A DNA stretch of 49,658 nt from Methanomicrobiales archaeon HGW-Methanomicrobiales-2 (GCA_002839645.1 PGYL01000016.1:1-49658), one strand, 5' to 3'; shown: positions 40,687 through 49,541, counted from the stretch's first letter. Translations and numbers: made by a program. The notes: generated by a model from the letters alone, not told the origin.

Positions 40687-41907
40687 ATGATCTGCGTGCT
40701 CTTCGGTATCGTGCTCGGGGCCGCCATCGGCACCGGCTGCGGCGCCGTGAGCGGCCTTGTCCCCGGCATCCATGCCAACACCATAGCGGGAGTCCTCCTC
40801 TCGCTTCAGGCACTCCTGCTTGCCTGGTTCGACCCGGTGGTCATCGCCTCGGCCATGTTCGCCACCCTCGTTACGCACACGTTTATCGACTGCGTCCCGA
40901 GCACCTTCCTCGGTATCCCCGATGCCGATACGTCGCTTGCGGTCCTCCCGGCGCACTCCCTCTGTCTCGAAGGGCGGGGGGAGGAGGCTGTCCGGATATC
41001 GGCACTCGGGAGCGCCGTCGGTGTCGCCCTCTCTCTCCCGCTCGCCCTGGCTTTCGTCCTGGTCCTCCCCGCACTCCAGCCGGGGATCGACTGGGGCATC
41101 GGTCTCGTCATCCTCGCGGCGGCAGGCTACCTCATCGTCGTCTCCGAGTCGCCGGGTTGGGCGCTGGCGGTCTTTTCGGTATCGGGGGCGCTCGGGCTCT
41201 TCTCCCTTGGCTACTCCTTCCTCGCCTGGCCGGCGGGCGGCGAGTCCGGGGTGCTGATGCCCCTCCTCTCAGGGCTCTTTGGGATCGCGGTCCTCCTCCG
41301 GGCGTCGCACGGGGTCATGCCCGCACAGCAATTCTCGGGCATCGACCTCCCGGTGGGTGCGATCCGGCGTGGCTCCGTCCTCGGCTCCGTTGCCGGCGCC
41401 CTGGTCGGCTGGCTCCCCGGTCTCTCGAACGCCACGGCAAACGCTCTCCTGACCTCGGTCGTCGGCTACGACTCCAACCCGCGGGAATATATTCTTGCGA
41501 CCAGCGCCGCGAACACCGTGAACGCCTTCCTTGGGCTTGCGGCGTTCTACGCCATATCCCGGACTCGGAGCGGGGTGATGGCGGCGATCGGGGCGCTCGC
41601 TGAGGTCCCGTCGGCGACCGCCATCCTCCTTGCGGGTGCAATAGCCGCGGTCGGCGCCTACCTCCTCACCATTCTCCTCTCGTCGACGGCGAGGTGGTTT
41701 GCGGACGTCAACATCACGAAGCTCAACTACGGCGTCATTGCCTTCGTCGTCCTCCTCTCCCTCTTTCTCTGCGGCCCGTTCGGGGGACTCATCCTCCTCC
41801 TGGCAACGGCGGTCGGCTATGTGCCGACTCTGGTCAACATCCGCCGGGTCTACTGCATGGGCGCGATCATGGTCCCCGTGATGGTCTACTCGTTCGGCCT
41901 CGCCTAG
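40687..41907 (+). CDS. TctA-like membrane permease (archaeal tripartite tricarboxylate transporter type)
   Basis: A 406-residue polytopic protein with about ten hydrophobic segments. It has the TctA-type duplicated glycine-rich signatures SGLVPGIHANTIAGVLLS (early) and GWLPGLSNATANALLTS (middle), the second preceded by the repeat boundary near residue 240. The bacterial three-part system needs TctB and TctC; neither is visible here, as is usual for the archaeal branch, so the substrate is unknown. The ATG at 40687 lies about 25 bases after TATA-like tggtttatc (40658-40666). The stop overlaps a decayed gene tail on the other strand. Confidence 0.8.
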   Translation: MICVLFGIVLGAAIGTGCGAVSGLVPGIHANTIAGVLLSLQALLLAWFDPVVIASAMFATLVTHTFIDCVPSTFLGIPDADTSLAVLPAHSLCLEGRGEEAVRISALGSAVGVALSLPLALAFVLVLPALQPGIDWGIGLVILAAAGYLIVVSESPGWALAVFSVSGALGLFSLGYSFLAWPAGGESGVLMPLLSGLFGIAVLLRASHGVMPAQQFSGIDLPVGAIRRGSVLGSVAGALVGWLPGLSNATANALLTSVVGYDSNPREYILATSAANTVNAFLGLAAFYAISRTRSGVMAAIGALAEVPSATAILLAGAIAAVGAYLLTILLSSTARWFADVNITKLNYGVIAFVVLLSLFLCGPFGGLILLLATAVGYVPTLVNIRRVYCMGAIMVPVMVYSFGLA

Positions 41908-42054
41908 ACAGGCCCGAAGAGCAGGCCGATATATCCGGCATATGCGAGGAGCATCACGAGCCCCCACCCCCGCCGCACCTGCACCCGGGAGGAGAAGGAT
42001 GCCGACGACGAACCCCGGGAGGGAGGCGGCTACCTGCGAGAGCCCGGATACCAG
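41904..42054 (-). pseudogene. Membrane-protein remnant, probably a cation/Ca2+ exchanger C-terminus
   Basis: Two minus-strand pieces in different frames read LVSGLSQVAASLPGFVVGI and then RRGWGLVMLLAYAGYIGLLF ending at a TAG (41904-41906). The second piece resembles the last helix of Na+/Ca2+ exchanger-type transporters. A frame change near 42000 and the absence of a start show that it is a decayed tail. The family guess is tentative. Confidence 0.35.
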
Positions 42055-42101
42055 TTGCCGTCCGGTTCACCCTTATATTTGTCAAGCCCCAATACCGTAC
42101 C

Positions 42102-42962
42102 ATGCTACAGCGTTACTGGTTCGGAGATGTCGATGAGCAGGAGTGCCGGGCTGCCGGCACCGATCCGGCCGCGCTCGCAGAGCGGGCGGCTACGCTCCGC
42201 ACCGGTATGGAGTCTTATGCTCCCATTGACTGGGAGGTTGCCCGGGACTGCGGGGTCGTCCGGACACGGGAGGAGTACGTCAACCTGCTTCGGACGGTCT
42301 GCACCACCCTTGCCCGGGAAAAGATCGCCCTCTCCTACCAGGGCCGGGACGTCGAGCTCCTTCAGATGGTCCGGATGCTCGATGAACTTGACAACGTCAT
42401 CAACCTCCTCCAGGAACGTGCCGCAGAATGGTACCAGGTCACGACCCCGTCGTTCTCCCGGAAGTACCGGTCGCTCCCGGCCAGAAAGATGCTCGACCTC
42501 ATCCGGAGGGGGGCCCGGGGTGGTCTGGCGGACGCAGCCGACGAGATCGAACGGCTCGCCGGGACGAGGACCCGCCTGATGCGGGAGGTCTCGGCCCGGG
42601 CCGACGAGGTGCTGCCGAATGTGAGCGCCCTCATCGGCGGGCTGGTCGCGGCCCGGCTCCTCTCCCGGGCAGGGGGGCTCTCTGCACTTGCAAGGATGCC
42701 GGGCAGCACCATCCAGGTCCTCGGCTCGGAGAGGGCGCTCTTCTCCCACCTCCGGGGCGGGACGCCGCCGCCGAAGCACGGGATCATCTTCCAGCACCGG
42801 CGGGTCCACAACGCCCCTAAAGACGTGCGCGGACGGGTGGCCCGGGTGCTCGCGGCGAAACTCGCTATCGCCGCCCGGCTCGACTACTACCGGGGAGAGG
42901 CGGTGCCGGAGTTCATCCAGAATGCCCAGGCGCGGATCGACGGCGCGGGGGTCGCGGCATGA
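42102..42962 (+). CDS. C/D-box RNP scaffold protein Nop5 (Nop56/58-like)
   Basis: A 286-residue core protein of the box C/D guide RNP that directs 2'-O-methylation; it bridges fibrillarin and the guide RNA. An N-terminal half is followed by the coiled-coil and the Nop domain, with DELDNVINLLQERAAEW, FSRKYRS, the PNVSALIGGLVAARLLSRAGGL core (about 178-199) and PPPKHGIIFQHRRVHNAP. The lysine-rich tail of many homologues is absent. TATA-like cttatatttg (42072-42081) lies about 25 bases before the ATG, so the mRNA is probably leaderless. It overlaps the fibrillarin gene by ATGA. Confidence 0.92.
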   Translation: MLQRYWFGDVDEQECRAAGTDPAALAERAATLRTGMESYAPIDWEVARDCGVVRTREEYVNLLRTVCTTLAREKIALSYQGRDVELLQMVRMLDELDNVINLLQERAAEWYQVTTPSFSRKYRSLPARKMLDLIRRGARGGLADAADEIERLAGTRTRLMREVSARADEVLPNVSALIGGLVAARLLSRAGGLSALARMPGSTIQVLGSERALFSHLRGGTPPPKHGIIFQHRRVHNAPKDVRGRVARVLAAKLAIAARLDYYRGEAVPEFIQNAQARIDGAGVAA

Positions 42963-43558
42963 TCTGGCTGCAGAACGTGCTCGTCTCCCGCGGCGAAGGT
43001 GGGGTCTATGGCGAGCGGACGCTGGACGGTTACCGGGTCTGGGACCCCTACCGGAGCAAGCTTGCGGCGCTCTATGTGCTCGGCGGCGGCATGGAGCTCA
43101 TCCCCGAGATAAGGGTGCTCTACCTCGGTGCGGCGAACGGGACCACGGTCTCGCACGTCGCCGACTACACCGGAACCGTCTATGCGGTGGAGTTTGCTCC
43201 CCGGCCGATGCAGGATCTCCTCGAGGTGGCCCGCCGGAGGAAGAACATCGTCCCGATCATGGCCGACGCGAACCGGCCGGACGAGTATGCACCGTTCATG
43301 GAGGCGGTCGACCTGATCTATCAGGACGTAGCACAGCCCAACCAGGTCGAGATCGCGGTGCGGAACCTCGTTTTCCTCAAACCCGGTGGACACCTCATCC
43401 TGATGCTCAAGACCCGGAGCGTGGACGTCCGGCGGGACCCGGCCGAGGTGCTCTCGGAGGCGCGGGCCGGGCTCGAACGCCGCCTCGACGTGGTGGACGT
43501 CCGGTGGCTTGAGCCCTACCACCACGACCATGCCGCGATCGTCTGCTCATCCCGGTGA
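42959..43558 (+). CDS. flpA: Fibrillarin-like rRNA/tRNA 2'-O-methyltransferase
   Basis: A 199-residue AdoMet-dependent methyltransferase and catalytic subunit of box C/D RNPs. It has WDPYRSKLAALYVLGGG at the N-terminus, the AdoMet motif VLYLGAANGTTVSHVAD, then YAVEFAPRPMQDLL, DLIYQDVAQPNQ and LMLKTRSVDV. All are fibrillarin hallmarks. It is translationally coupled to nop5 upstream, as is normal in archaea. Confidence 0.95.
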   Translation: MIWLQNVLVSRGEGGVYGERTLDGYRVWDPYRSKLAALYVLGGGMELIPEIRVLYLGAANGTTVSHVADYTGTVYAVEFAPRPMQDLLEVARRRKNIVPIMADANRPDEYAPFMEAVDLIYQDVAQPNQVEIAVRNLVFLKPGGHLILMLKTRSVDVRRDPAEVLSEARAGLERRLDVVDVRWLEPYHHDHAAIVCSSR

Positions 43559-43594
43559 GAACATACTAATATAGATAGGGGGACACCTTCCGAC

Positions 43595-44329
43595 ATGGAC
43601 CGAGTCGTCTTCAACCCGTTCTCCCCCCTGGCACTCCTCCTCTTCTTCGGGCTGCTCATCCTGGTCGGGCTCGCCGTCATCGTCTTCCCGGTCCTCTTCC
43701 TGACGGTGATCGGGGCGACGTTCGCGAAGCTCGGGTTCTCCTGGTGGCAGGCGCTCCTCATCCTCCTCCTGACGCTTATCGGGAGTTTCATCAACATCCC
43801 CGTCAGGACGCTCGCGAGCCGGCCGGCCACACCGGCGTATGATCGCTATGTCGCGATGTACGGGCGGCTTTACCGTATCCCGCAACAGGTGCCGCGGACG
43901 GTCCTCGCGATCAACGTCGGCGGCGCCCTGATCCCGCTCGCGATATCGCTCTACCTGCTCTATGACTCGGTCGTGATCAGCGGCGGCTACCAGGTCCTGG
44001 GGCTCGCACTCCTCGGGGTCGCGCTCGTGACCGTCATCACGAAGCTCGTCGCCCGCCCGGTGCCGGGCCTCGGGATAGCGACGCCGTTCTTCATCCCGCC
44101 GCTTGCCGCACTCTTTGCGGCGCTCATCCTCTCGCTCTTTGCGGGCGGGGTCCCGGCTGCGGCGGTGATCATCGCCTACGTGAGCGGGACGCTCGGCACC
44201 CTGATCGGGGCGGACCTCTTGAACCTCCACCATATCGCGGAGCTGGGAGCGCCGATGGCGAGCATCGGGGGGGCGGGGACGTTCGACGGCATATTCCTGA
44301 CCGGGATCATCGCGGCGCTTCTCGCGTAG
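43595..44329 (+). CDS. DUF1614 family membrane protein
   Basis: A 244-residue protein with about seven hydrophobic segments. Sequence features of the DUF1614 family include IGSFINIPVRTL, VPRTVLAINVGGALIPLAIS and a C-terminal GTLIGADLLNLHHI followed by GAGTFDGIFLTGIIAA. The function is unknown. A TATA-like ctaatatagata (43564-43575) precedes the ATG at 43595, giving a very short leader. Confidence 0.82.
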   Translation: MDRVVFNPFSPLALLLFFGLLILVGLAVIVFPVLFLTVIGATFAKLGFSWWQALLILLLTLIGSFINIPVRTLASRPATPAYDRYVAMYGRLYRIPQQVPRTVLAINVGGALIPLAISLYLLYDSVVISGGYQVLGLALLGVALVTVITKLVARPVPGLGIATPFFIPPLAALFAALILSLFAGGVPAAAVIIAYVSGTLGTLIGADLLNLHHIAELGAPMASIGGAGTFDGIFLTGIIAALLA

Positions 44330-44338
44330 GGTATAGCG

Positions 44339-45196
44339 TCAGGGGGTTTTGGGCCCCGGAGGCGGTCGAAGGCTGCCGGAGGATCGCCAGAGGGCAGCAA
44401 AGACCCGCACCTGTTGGGCATAGGCCCCCGGGGAGTCCTGCTTGTACTCGAGCGTCGCCGGGATGGCGGGATGCCGCCGGAGCCGGGAAAAGACCGCTGC
44501 GAGGTCGAGGCCGCCCTCGGGGTGGTCGAGTTCGAGGTGCTCGTCGGTGATCGAGCCGCGCCGTATATTTGAGAGGTGGTGGAGGGCCACGTGGAGTGTC
44601 TCGAACCGCTCCAGTTCCTCTGCGAACGAGAGGTGCCGGTAATTTGCAGTGCAGGCGAGGTGAGGGAAGTCAAGGCAGAACCGGGTAATCGCGCTGCCTG
44701 CAAGGGCCGCGAGTTCTCCGGCGGTGTTCCCGAGGAGAGGGTAGCCGGCGTAGACTGCGGGGAGGTTTTCGAGGGTGAACCGGGGGTCGGCGTGGCGGTC
44801 GAGGAACCTGGAGAACTCTTCAACGGCGCTGGAGCGCCCTCCTGGTTCGTACCGCCCTGCGTGGAGAACGATCGTCTCCGCGCCGAGGATGTCGGCCGCT
44901 TCAAGGGTCTGGTTCATGGCGAGATCGATGTATGCCTCGATCTCGGGAAGCGGACGGTCGTCGTAGGCAGCGGGGGCGCAGGGGTTGACGCCGTGGCCGT
45001 GGTGGGGGGCGTGGATGACGGCGGGGATGCCGGCCGCGGCGACTGCCGCCAGGTGTTGTTGGAAGAGCGGACGGGACAAAGGGACGGCCTGCACCTGGAT
45101 GTGATGGATTGTGCCGTCGTGATAGAACTCCGTGAGCAGGGCGAGCGTTCTTTCATCGTCGAGCCGCATGGTGCAGCCGAGGTTGTAATCAGCCAT
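44339..45196 (-). CDS. Xylose-isomerase-like TIM-barrel protein (sugar isomerase/endonuclease IV fold)
   Basis: A 285-residue protein of the AP-endonuclease-2/sugar epimerase superfamily. Typical metal-ligand segments are visible: PAVIHAPHHGHGVNP, ETIVLHAGRYEPGG, RFTLENLPAVYAG, FCLDFPHLACTA and the final PATLEYKQDSP. The combination of His, Glu and Asp in these strand ends suggests a metal-dependent isomerase or hydrolase. It is not a clear endonuclease IV, and the substrate is unknown. It is convergent with the DUF1614 gene, nine bases away. Confidence 0.78.
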   Translation of the reverse strand: MADYNLGCTMRLDDERTLALLTEFYHDGTIHHIQVQAVPLSRPLFQQHLAAVAAAGIPAVIHAPHHGHGVNPCAPAAYDDRPLPEIEAYIDLAMNQTLEAADILGAETIVLHAGRYEPGGRSSAVEEFSRFLDRHADPRFTLENLPAVYAGYPLLGNTAGELAALAGSAITRFCLDFPHLACTANYRHLSFAEELERFETLHVALHHLSNIRRGSITDEHLELDHPEGGLDLAAVFSRLRRHPAIPATLEYKQDSPGAYAQQVRVFAALWRSSGSLRPPPGPKTP

Positions 45197-45258
45197 ATAT
45201 CACCCTCCGGTGTATGCCGTTGCAATCGCCATCAGGATGTCGGAGAAAAAGGTTTGAG

Positions 45259-45331
45259 TAGCCCGGAGCAGATTCGAACTGCTGTCGCAAGATCCAGAGT
45301 CTCACATGATTGACCGCTACACTACCGGGCT
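45259..45331 (-). tRNA. tRNA-Gln (anticodon CTG)
   Basis: On the minus strand, acceptor AGCCCGG pairs with CCGGGCT plus discriminator A. The anticodon loop is CTCTGGA (anticodon CTG), and the T arm AGCAGTTCGAATCTGCT is perfect. The anticodon stem has G-U pairs. Length is 73 bases without encoded CCA. A T-run (cctttttctcc on the minus strand) follows directly at about 45243-45253 and should end the transcript. Confidence 0.93.
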
Positions 45332-45383
45332 ATTGGGCTCTAAAATGTTGTTTGTGAATCCTAATTAACCTGACGGCTGCGGG

Positions 45384-46130
45384 TCATACTCCGGACGAGC
45401 GCGGGCACTTCCTGCAGGCCCGGCAGACCTCGGCAACGGGGCGGATCTCGGTGCCGGACTTACAGAACAACTGAATATCGTTGAGATCGCGCCGATAGTA
45501 AACGTGGGGGACGAGCGCGATATGCGTGTAGCGCCCACAGGGCACACCGATCCGATCCGCGATCGCCTTCTGGAGGTGGACAAGCGCGTACATGTTCGCT
45601 CCGGCGGCGGAGAGGATGTCGTTGCTCCGGAAGACGACCTTCATCTGGAGTTTCCCGTCCCGCAGCAGGCACTGGACGAGTTGCAGGCAGGGGCAGTCGT
45701 CGAGGTTCTCGTCGACGACCGGGTTCCAGGTGACGGCGACCGCCCGCCGCGAGTTCGCGGCTTGCTCGAGTTTCCGGGCGATATAGGCGATCTGATCGAT
45801 GTGGACGTCCCCTTCCTCCGCGCCGGGTCCCTCCGGCCCGACACGGAGCCGCTCGCCCCAGTCGAAGAGCCGCCGGTGGTAGTCGTACTCGAACTTCGCG
45901 TCGGAACCGTGCAGGAGGTTGTTGGCGTAGGCGTCCAGGAACCGCTTCTGGAACCGGGAGGCAGGGCTCGCCATCGGCTCGCTCTCCGGTGACTCCACGT
46001 CGAGCGCAAGTTCCTCGCACTCGATCGTCGCCTCGTCGTTCTCGGTCTCCAGCACCCATCCCTTCTCGAGGACGGTCCTGACCGCCAGTTCGTGTGCCCG
46101 TGCGAGCGTGGGGGCCCGAATGATCCGCAT
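45384..46130 (-). CDS. Thymidylate synthase, methanogen/archaeal type
   Basis: A 248-residue protein that matches the archaeal thymidylate synthase family, which methylates dUMP to dTMP with a folate or tetrahydromethanopterin donor. The catalytic cysteine lies in LDDCPCLQLVQCLLRDG and the nucleotide-binding region is VVFRSNDILSAAGANMYAL, with YTHIALVPHVYYRRD near the end. The protein is longer than the usual 200-220 residues: it adds a C-terminal stretch with CKSGTEIRPVAEVCRACRKC, four cysteines possibly binding metal. The ATG at 46130 is clear. Confidence 0.8.
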   Translation of the reverse strand: MRIIRAPTLARAHELAVRTVLEKGWVLETENDEATIECEELALDVESPESEPMASPASRFQKRFLDAYANNLLHGSDAKFEYDYHRRLFDWGERLRVGPEGPGAEEGDVHIDQIAYIARKLEQAANSRRAVAVTWNPVVDENLDDCPCLQLVQCLLRDGKLQMKVVFRSNDILSAAGANMYALVHLQKAIADRIGVPCGRYTHIALVPHVYYRRDLNDIQLFCKSGTEIRPVAEVCRACRKCPRSSGV

Positions 46131-46629
46131 GGAGAGTAGTTGGCGGGCCGGGGTAGAAAAGGCTCCCCACTAGGGGGGATCCCCTATATAGATGCTCCGC
46201 AGATGACGGTGGGTGCACCCGCCGCCGGTCTCCGGCAGAGAACGGGCACTCCCCCTGCTGCATGCCGGGGAGGTGCCGGCCGGGTGCGGCGCCGGGGAGG
46301 AAAGCCACGCGGTTACGGGCAGAGGAAGCGCCGGCAGGGCCGGGCGCTCTCCGGTTTGACTGGAGTAAGATTTTTATCCCCGCATAACAATGAATCCCGG
46401 TGATCCGGGAAAGAAGCGGAATCCTGGCGTATTCGGGGCGTTTTCCCGTGTTGTGGTGCCTTTCAGGGACGCCAGATCCCCGGTCGACCACAAAGGATAT
46501 ATTAAGTGTTCCACAAATATTGTGACATATTCCGTGATTCGGAGTATAGAGCGTGGTGAACCCGTATTCGACGTCTGTCGAGTACCTCGCGTTCACATTC
46601 CCTCATGTCATCACAAATGGAGGTATAGT
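46131..46629. promoter_or_regulatory. Long upstream region and structured leader of the S-layer gene
   Basis: No protein-coding gene is seen in these 499 bases. An S-layer promoter is likely at 46496-46504 (gatatatta, preceded by a purine-rich caaag), which would give a leader of about 105 bases. A palindrome CACAA-ATA-TTGTG (46512-46524) lies just before the expected transcription start, where a regulator could bind. A nine-pair hairpin with GTCT loop lies in the leader (46564-46585). A strong ggaggt ribosome-binding site (46619-46624) precedes the ATG at 46630. A second TATA-like tttttatcc is at about 46371-46379. Confidence 0.55.
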
Positions 46630-48945
46630 ATGAAGAGTATTACAAAAATGATGGTTATTGCCATGGTCCTCGTGGCTGCGCTGGTCGTTGCACCGGCTGC
46701 GGCACGTGAGATTGCGGCTAGTGGCAACACCGTCTATGTAGGTGAAGAGGACATCAGCTTCAACGCCGTAGCCTTTGGCGCAGGTCCTGTCACCCAGATT
46801 GTCCACTATAGCGACCCCACTGCGGGAGCTATCGACAAGACCATCCAGGCAGACGTGGCCGGCAACATCACCGAGCTGACCAAGACTGCCATTGGCACGA
46901 CGACCGGCCCTTACTACGTGTTTGACGCCGCTGGCGACCCGACCAACCGGACTACCGCTCTGGGATACATCAACATCCAGAACCCCCAGGCAACGCTCGG
47001 TGTCGTGCTGAGCAACTCCCCGCAGGAGTCTGTCGATGGAAAGTCGGTCACCCGGACGAGTGACGTGGCCTTCAAGCTGACAAACAACCTCAACGGCCTT
47101 GCGACTTCTGGCGCTGCCATGAACATCGAGGTTACCCTGCCCGGTGGCGGTGTGACGACCCAGTTCGGCGGCCAGACTCTGAGCGGTATTGCCGTTAACG
47201 GCACGACTGCCCTCGTTAACCCCGTCAACCTGTCGACCGCCGCAGCCGGTACCTACACCGCTGTGGCAAAGTGGCCCAGCGGCAGCGACTTCTACGGTAA
47301 GGGCTTTGACTCCAACGCCGTGACCTTCGAGGTTCTCACCAAGTCGCTCGCCATTACGTCCAACAAGGACAGCGTCATCCGCGGCAACAGTTTCACCGTG
47401 ACGGTCACCGGCGAATCGGTCCAGACCTACCGCCTGTTCATCAAGCCGGACACAACCCTTGCAAACATTGAGTATCCGTTTATTGTAGCAGGCCAGTCCG
47501 GCGTGACCGATGGTGCCGCTGACCCGTCCCGGAACGTGACTGTCAGGACCAACGCCGCCGGCACGCGGTCTGTGCAGTTCAACACCAACACATCTACCAA
47601 CGACCAGCAGTACACTATCCGTGTCGAGTCCCTTACCAACCCGACCGGCACCTATGACGAGGTCAAGGTGAGAGTTGAGGCAGGCGACGTTACTATCACG
47701 GCGTCCGGCACCGGTGTCTACTACATTGGTGAGGAGGTCACTCTCTCCGGAACCAACAGCGACAACGCGACAACGGTCCACCTCTTCATGACCGGTCCGA
47801 ACCTCAACAGCAACGGTGTCAATCTGGAGACCATCGCCCCAGTGGTGAACAACAATACCGGTTCGTTCTCGACAGCAGATGTTGAGGCTGACGACACCTG
47901 GTCGTTCAAGTGGGCCACCGGCGACATCCCGGTATCTCTTGATGCGGGCGGCTACACGGTCTACGCTGTCTCGAAGCCTCTGGACAAGAGCAAACTCTCT
48001 GACGCCAAGTACGCCACGACCTCCATCCAGCTCCGGTCCGGATTCATTACCGCGACCTCGAGCGGTGCAGTCGTCGCCAAGGGTGACGACCTGACGCTCA
48101 CCGGAACCGCCCAGGGCGACCCCGCCAGCGTCCGTGTCTGGATCTTCGGCAAGAACAAGCAGTTGATAGATTCCGCCACTGTTGAGGATGACGGCAACTT
48201 CGAGTTCGAACTCGATAACACCGACACCTTCACCTCAGGGCAGTACTTCGTCGTCATCCAGCACCCGATGATGAACAAACAGTTCGACATCTTCTCCGGT
48301 GCCCAGGGCTGGATCAACGGCACGCCTGCCTCTGGATTTACTCCGGTGCAGATCGGCAGGCTCCAGGCCTCCGATGCAGCGACCGCGCTGATCAACGCCC
48401 TTGACTCCCCCAACATCGACGACACCTACGTGAAGCTCACCTTCGTCGTCGAAGAGGCTAACATCTTCATCGACGCGATCGGCGACAAGGCTGCGGGCAG
48501 CAAGTTCACGATCACCGGCACCACCAACCTCGCTGTCGGCGACACGCTGAACATTGAGGTAACCTCCGCTGCGTTCCAGCCGACCACCAAGACCGAGGCC
48601 TCCGGCTTCGGCTCTGTTGCTGGCGTTGCAACCGTCCAGCAGGGTGACGGCGCCAACACGTGGTCCTTCGAGGTCGATGGGGCCAGCTTCAAGCCCGACC
48701 AGTACATCGTCAACGTCGAGTCCATCGAGACCGACACGACCGCTACTGCGACCTTCAATGTGATCCAGGCCTCCGCGACCACGCAGCCCGCGGGCAACGT
48801 GACCACGACCCCGACCGGCACTGAGACCACCCCCACCGGCACCGCGACCACCGCGGCAACCCCGACCCAGTCCCCCGGATTCGGAGCACTCGTTGCTCTG
48901 GCCGGCCTTGGTGCGGTTGCCTTCCTGGTCCTGCGCCGGAACTAA
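46630..48945 (+). CDS. S-layer protein with DUF3821-like start and PGF-type C-terminal anchor
   Basis: A 771-residue secreted surface protein. Residues 1-27 form a signal peptide cut near APAAA-REI. The mature start ASGNTVYVGEEDISFNAV is typical of DUF3821-containing S-layer proteins of Methanomicrobiales. The body is built of repeated beta-rich segments with many N-glycosylation sites (for example GNITEL, NGTTAL). A Thr/Pro stretch (about 715-740) leads to the anchor SPGFGALVALAGLGAVAFLV and RRN, the PGF-type signal processed by an archaeosortase. Codon use is strongly biased to a narrow set (gac, aac, acc, ctc) and overall GC is lower than in flanking genes, both signs of very high expression. 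It is probably the main surface-layer protein. Confidence 0.9.
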   Translation: MKSITKMMVIAMVLVAALVVAPAAAREIAASGNTVYVGEEDISFNAVAFGAGPVTQIVHYSDPTAGAIDKTIQADVAGNITELTKTAIGTTTGPYYVFDAAGDPTNRTTALGYINIQNPQATLGVVLSNSPQESVDGKSVTRTSDVAFKLTNNLNGLATSGAAMNIEVTLPGGGVTTQFGGQTLSGIAVNGTTALVNPVNLSTAAAGTYTAVAKWPSGSDFYGKGFDSNAVTFEVLTKSLAITSNKDSVIRGNSFTVTVTGESVQTYRLFIKPDTTLANIEYPFIVAGQSGVTDGAADPSRNVTVRTNAAGTRSVQFNTNTSTNDQQYTIRVESLTNPTGTYDEVKVRVEAGDVTITASGTGVYYIGEEVTLSGTNSDNATTVHLFMTGPNLNSNGVNLETIAPVVNNNTGSFSTADVEADDTWSFKWATGDIPVSLDAGGYTVYAVSKPLDKSKLSDAKYATTSIQLRSGFITATSSGAVVAKGDDLTLTGTAQGDPASVRVWIFGKNKQLIDSATVEDDGNFEFELDNTDTFTSGQYFVVIQHPMMNKQFDIFSGAQGWINGTPASGFTPVQIGRLQASDAATALINALDSPNIDDTYVKLTFVVEEANIFIDAIGDKAAGSKFTITGTTNLAVGDTLNIEVTSAAFQPTTKTEASGFGSVAGVATVQQGDGANTWSFEVDGASFKPDQYIVNVESIETDTTATATFNVIQASATTQPAGNVTTTPTGTETTPTGTATTAATPTQSPGFGALVALAGLGAVAFLVLRRN

Positions 48946-49337
48946 ACCCTAACTAACCCTATTTTTTGTTTTGCGCTGTTTTGTTGAGATTTTTGGGTAC
49001 GGGGCGGGATCCCGGTTTCCGCTCCCTGGTGCTGTGGTCTCTCCAGGTCTAGCATACAACGTCGATGAGGTTTTGCGGCCATGGGTTCAACTGTTGTTTC
49101 TTTGTGCCCCGCCACGAATTTGCGAGAGACGGCGCGTCCGCCCGAAGGGCAGAAACCCTGAAAGCCGCATTCTCGTCCCGGCCTGAGCCCGTACTGCGAA
49201 GGGGGCTTAAGGACAGCATCAACCGACCCGTTGGAGCCGACGGCAGAGAATAGGGAACGAATTGATTGTGTGGGCTCTGTAGAAATGCTTCCCACAACCC
49301 TGGAGACTTCGCGGTTTCACGCTCTTACTCCGAGACG
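48946..49337. other. Gene-free stretch after the S-layer gene
   Basis: Immediately after the stop lie several T-runs (ttttttgtttt at about 48962-48972, and again near 48988) that fit archaeal U-tract termination. The remaining 350 bases show no convincing reading frame or recognised RNA. Open readings on either strand are short and compositionally unlike the neighbouring genes. Confidence 0.4.
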
Positions 49338-49541
49338 TTAACTCACGGCGAAGAGGAGGTATGGGTCATCCCGGTGTGATGTCATTGTCACCGTGCCCGT
49401 ACATACCAGGAGGACACTTGCGTCAAAGACACTTAGGAAAATTCGTTTCAACCCCGGATTTCGCTCGAAGAATCCCTGGATCTCCTGTATGCGGGTCTCC
49501 GCTTTTTTCTATAGTGAGTTCTCTGTCGAGCTCTTCATCAT
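49338..49541 (-). pseudogene. Small gene with an internal TAG, unidentified
   Basis: On the minus strand an ATG at 49541 starts MMKSSTENSL followed by TAG, after which the same frame reads KKAETRIQEIQGFFERNP, GLKRIFLSVFDASVLLVC and TGTVTMTSHRDDPYLLFAVS to a TAA at 49338-49340. The reading is protein-like and less GC-rich than most of the window. It overlaps the stop of a gene entering from the right edge as ATGATGA, as in an operon. The in-frame TAG suggests a dead gene; a later GTG or TTG start is another option. The family is unknown. Confidence 0.3.

Noticed and set aside
49049-49297. 82-codon minus-strand frame downstream of the S-layer gene
   Set aside because: No family features, competing frames of equal length on both strands, no ribosome-binding site; possibly non-coding.
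48946-49337. SRP RNA or RNase P RNA in the stretch after the S-layer gene
   Set aside because: None of the conserved core motifs of these RNAs could be found by eye.
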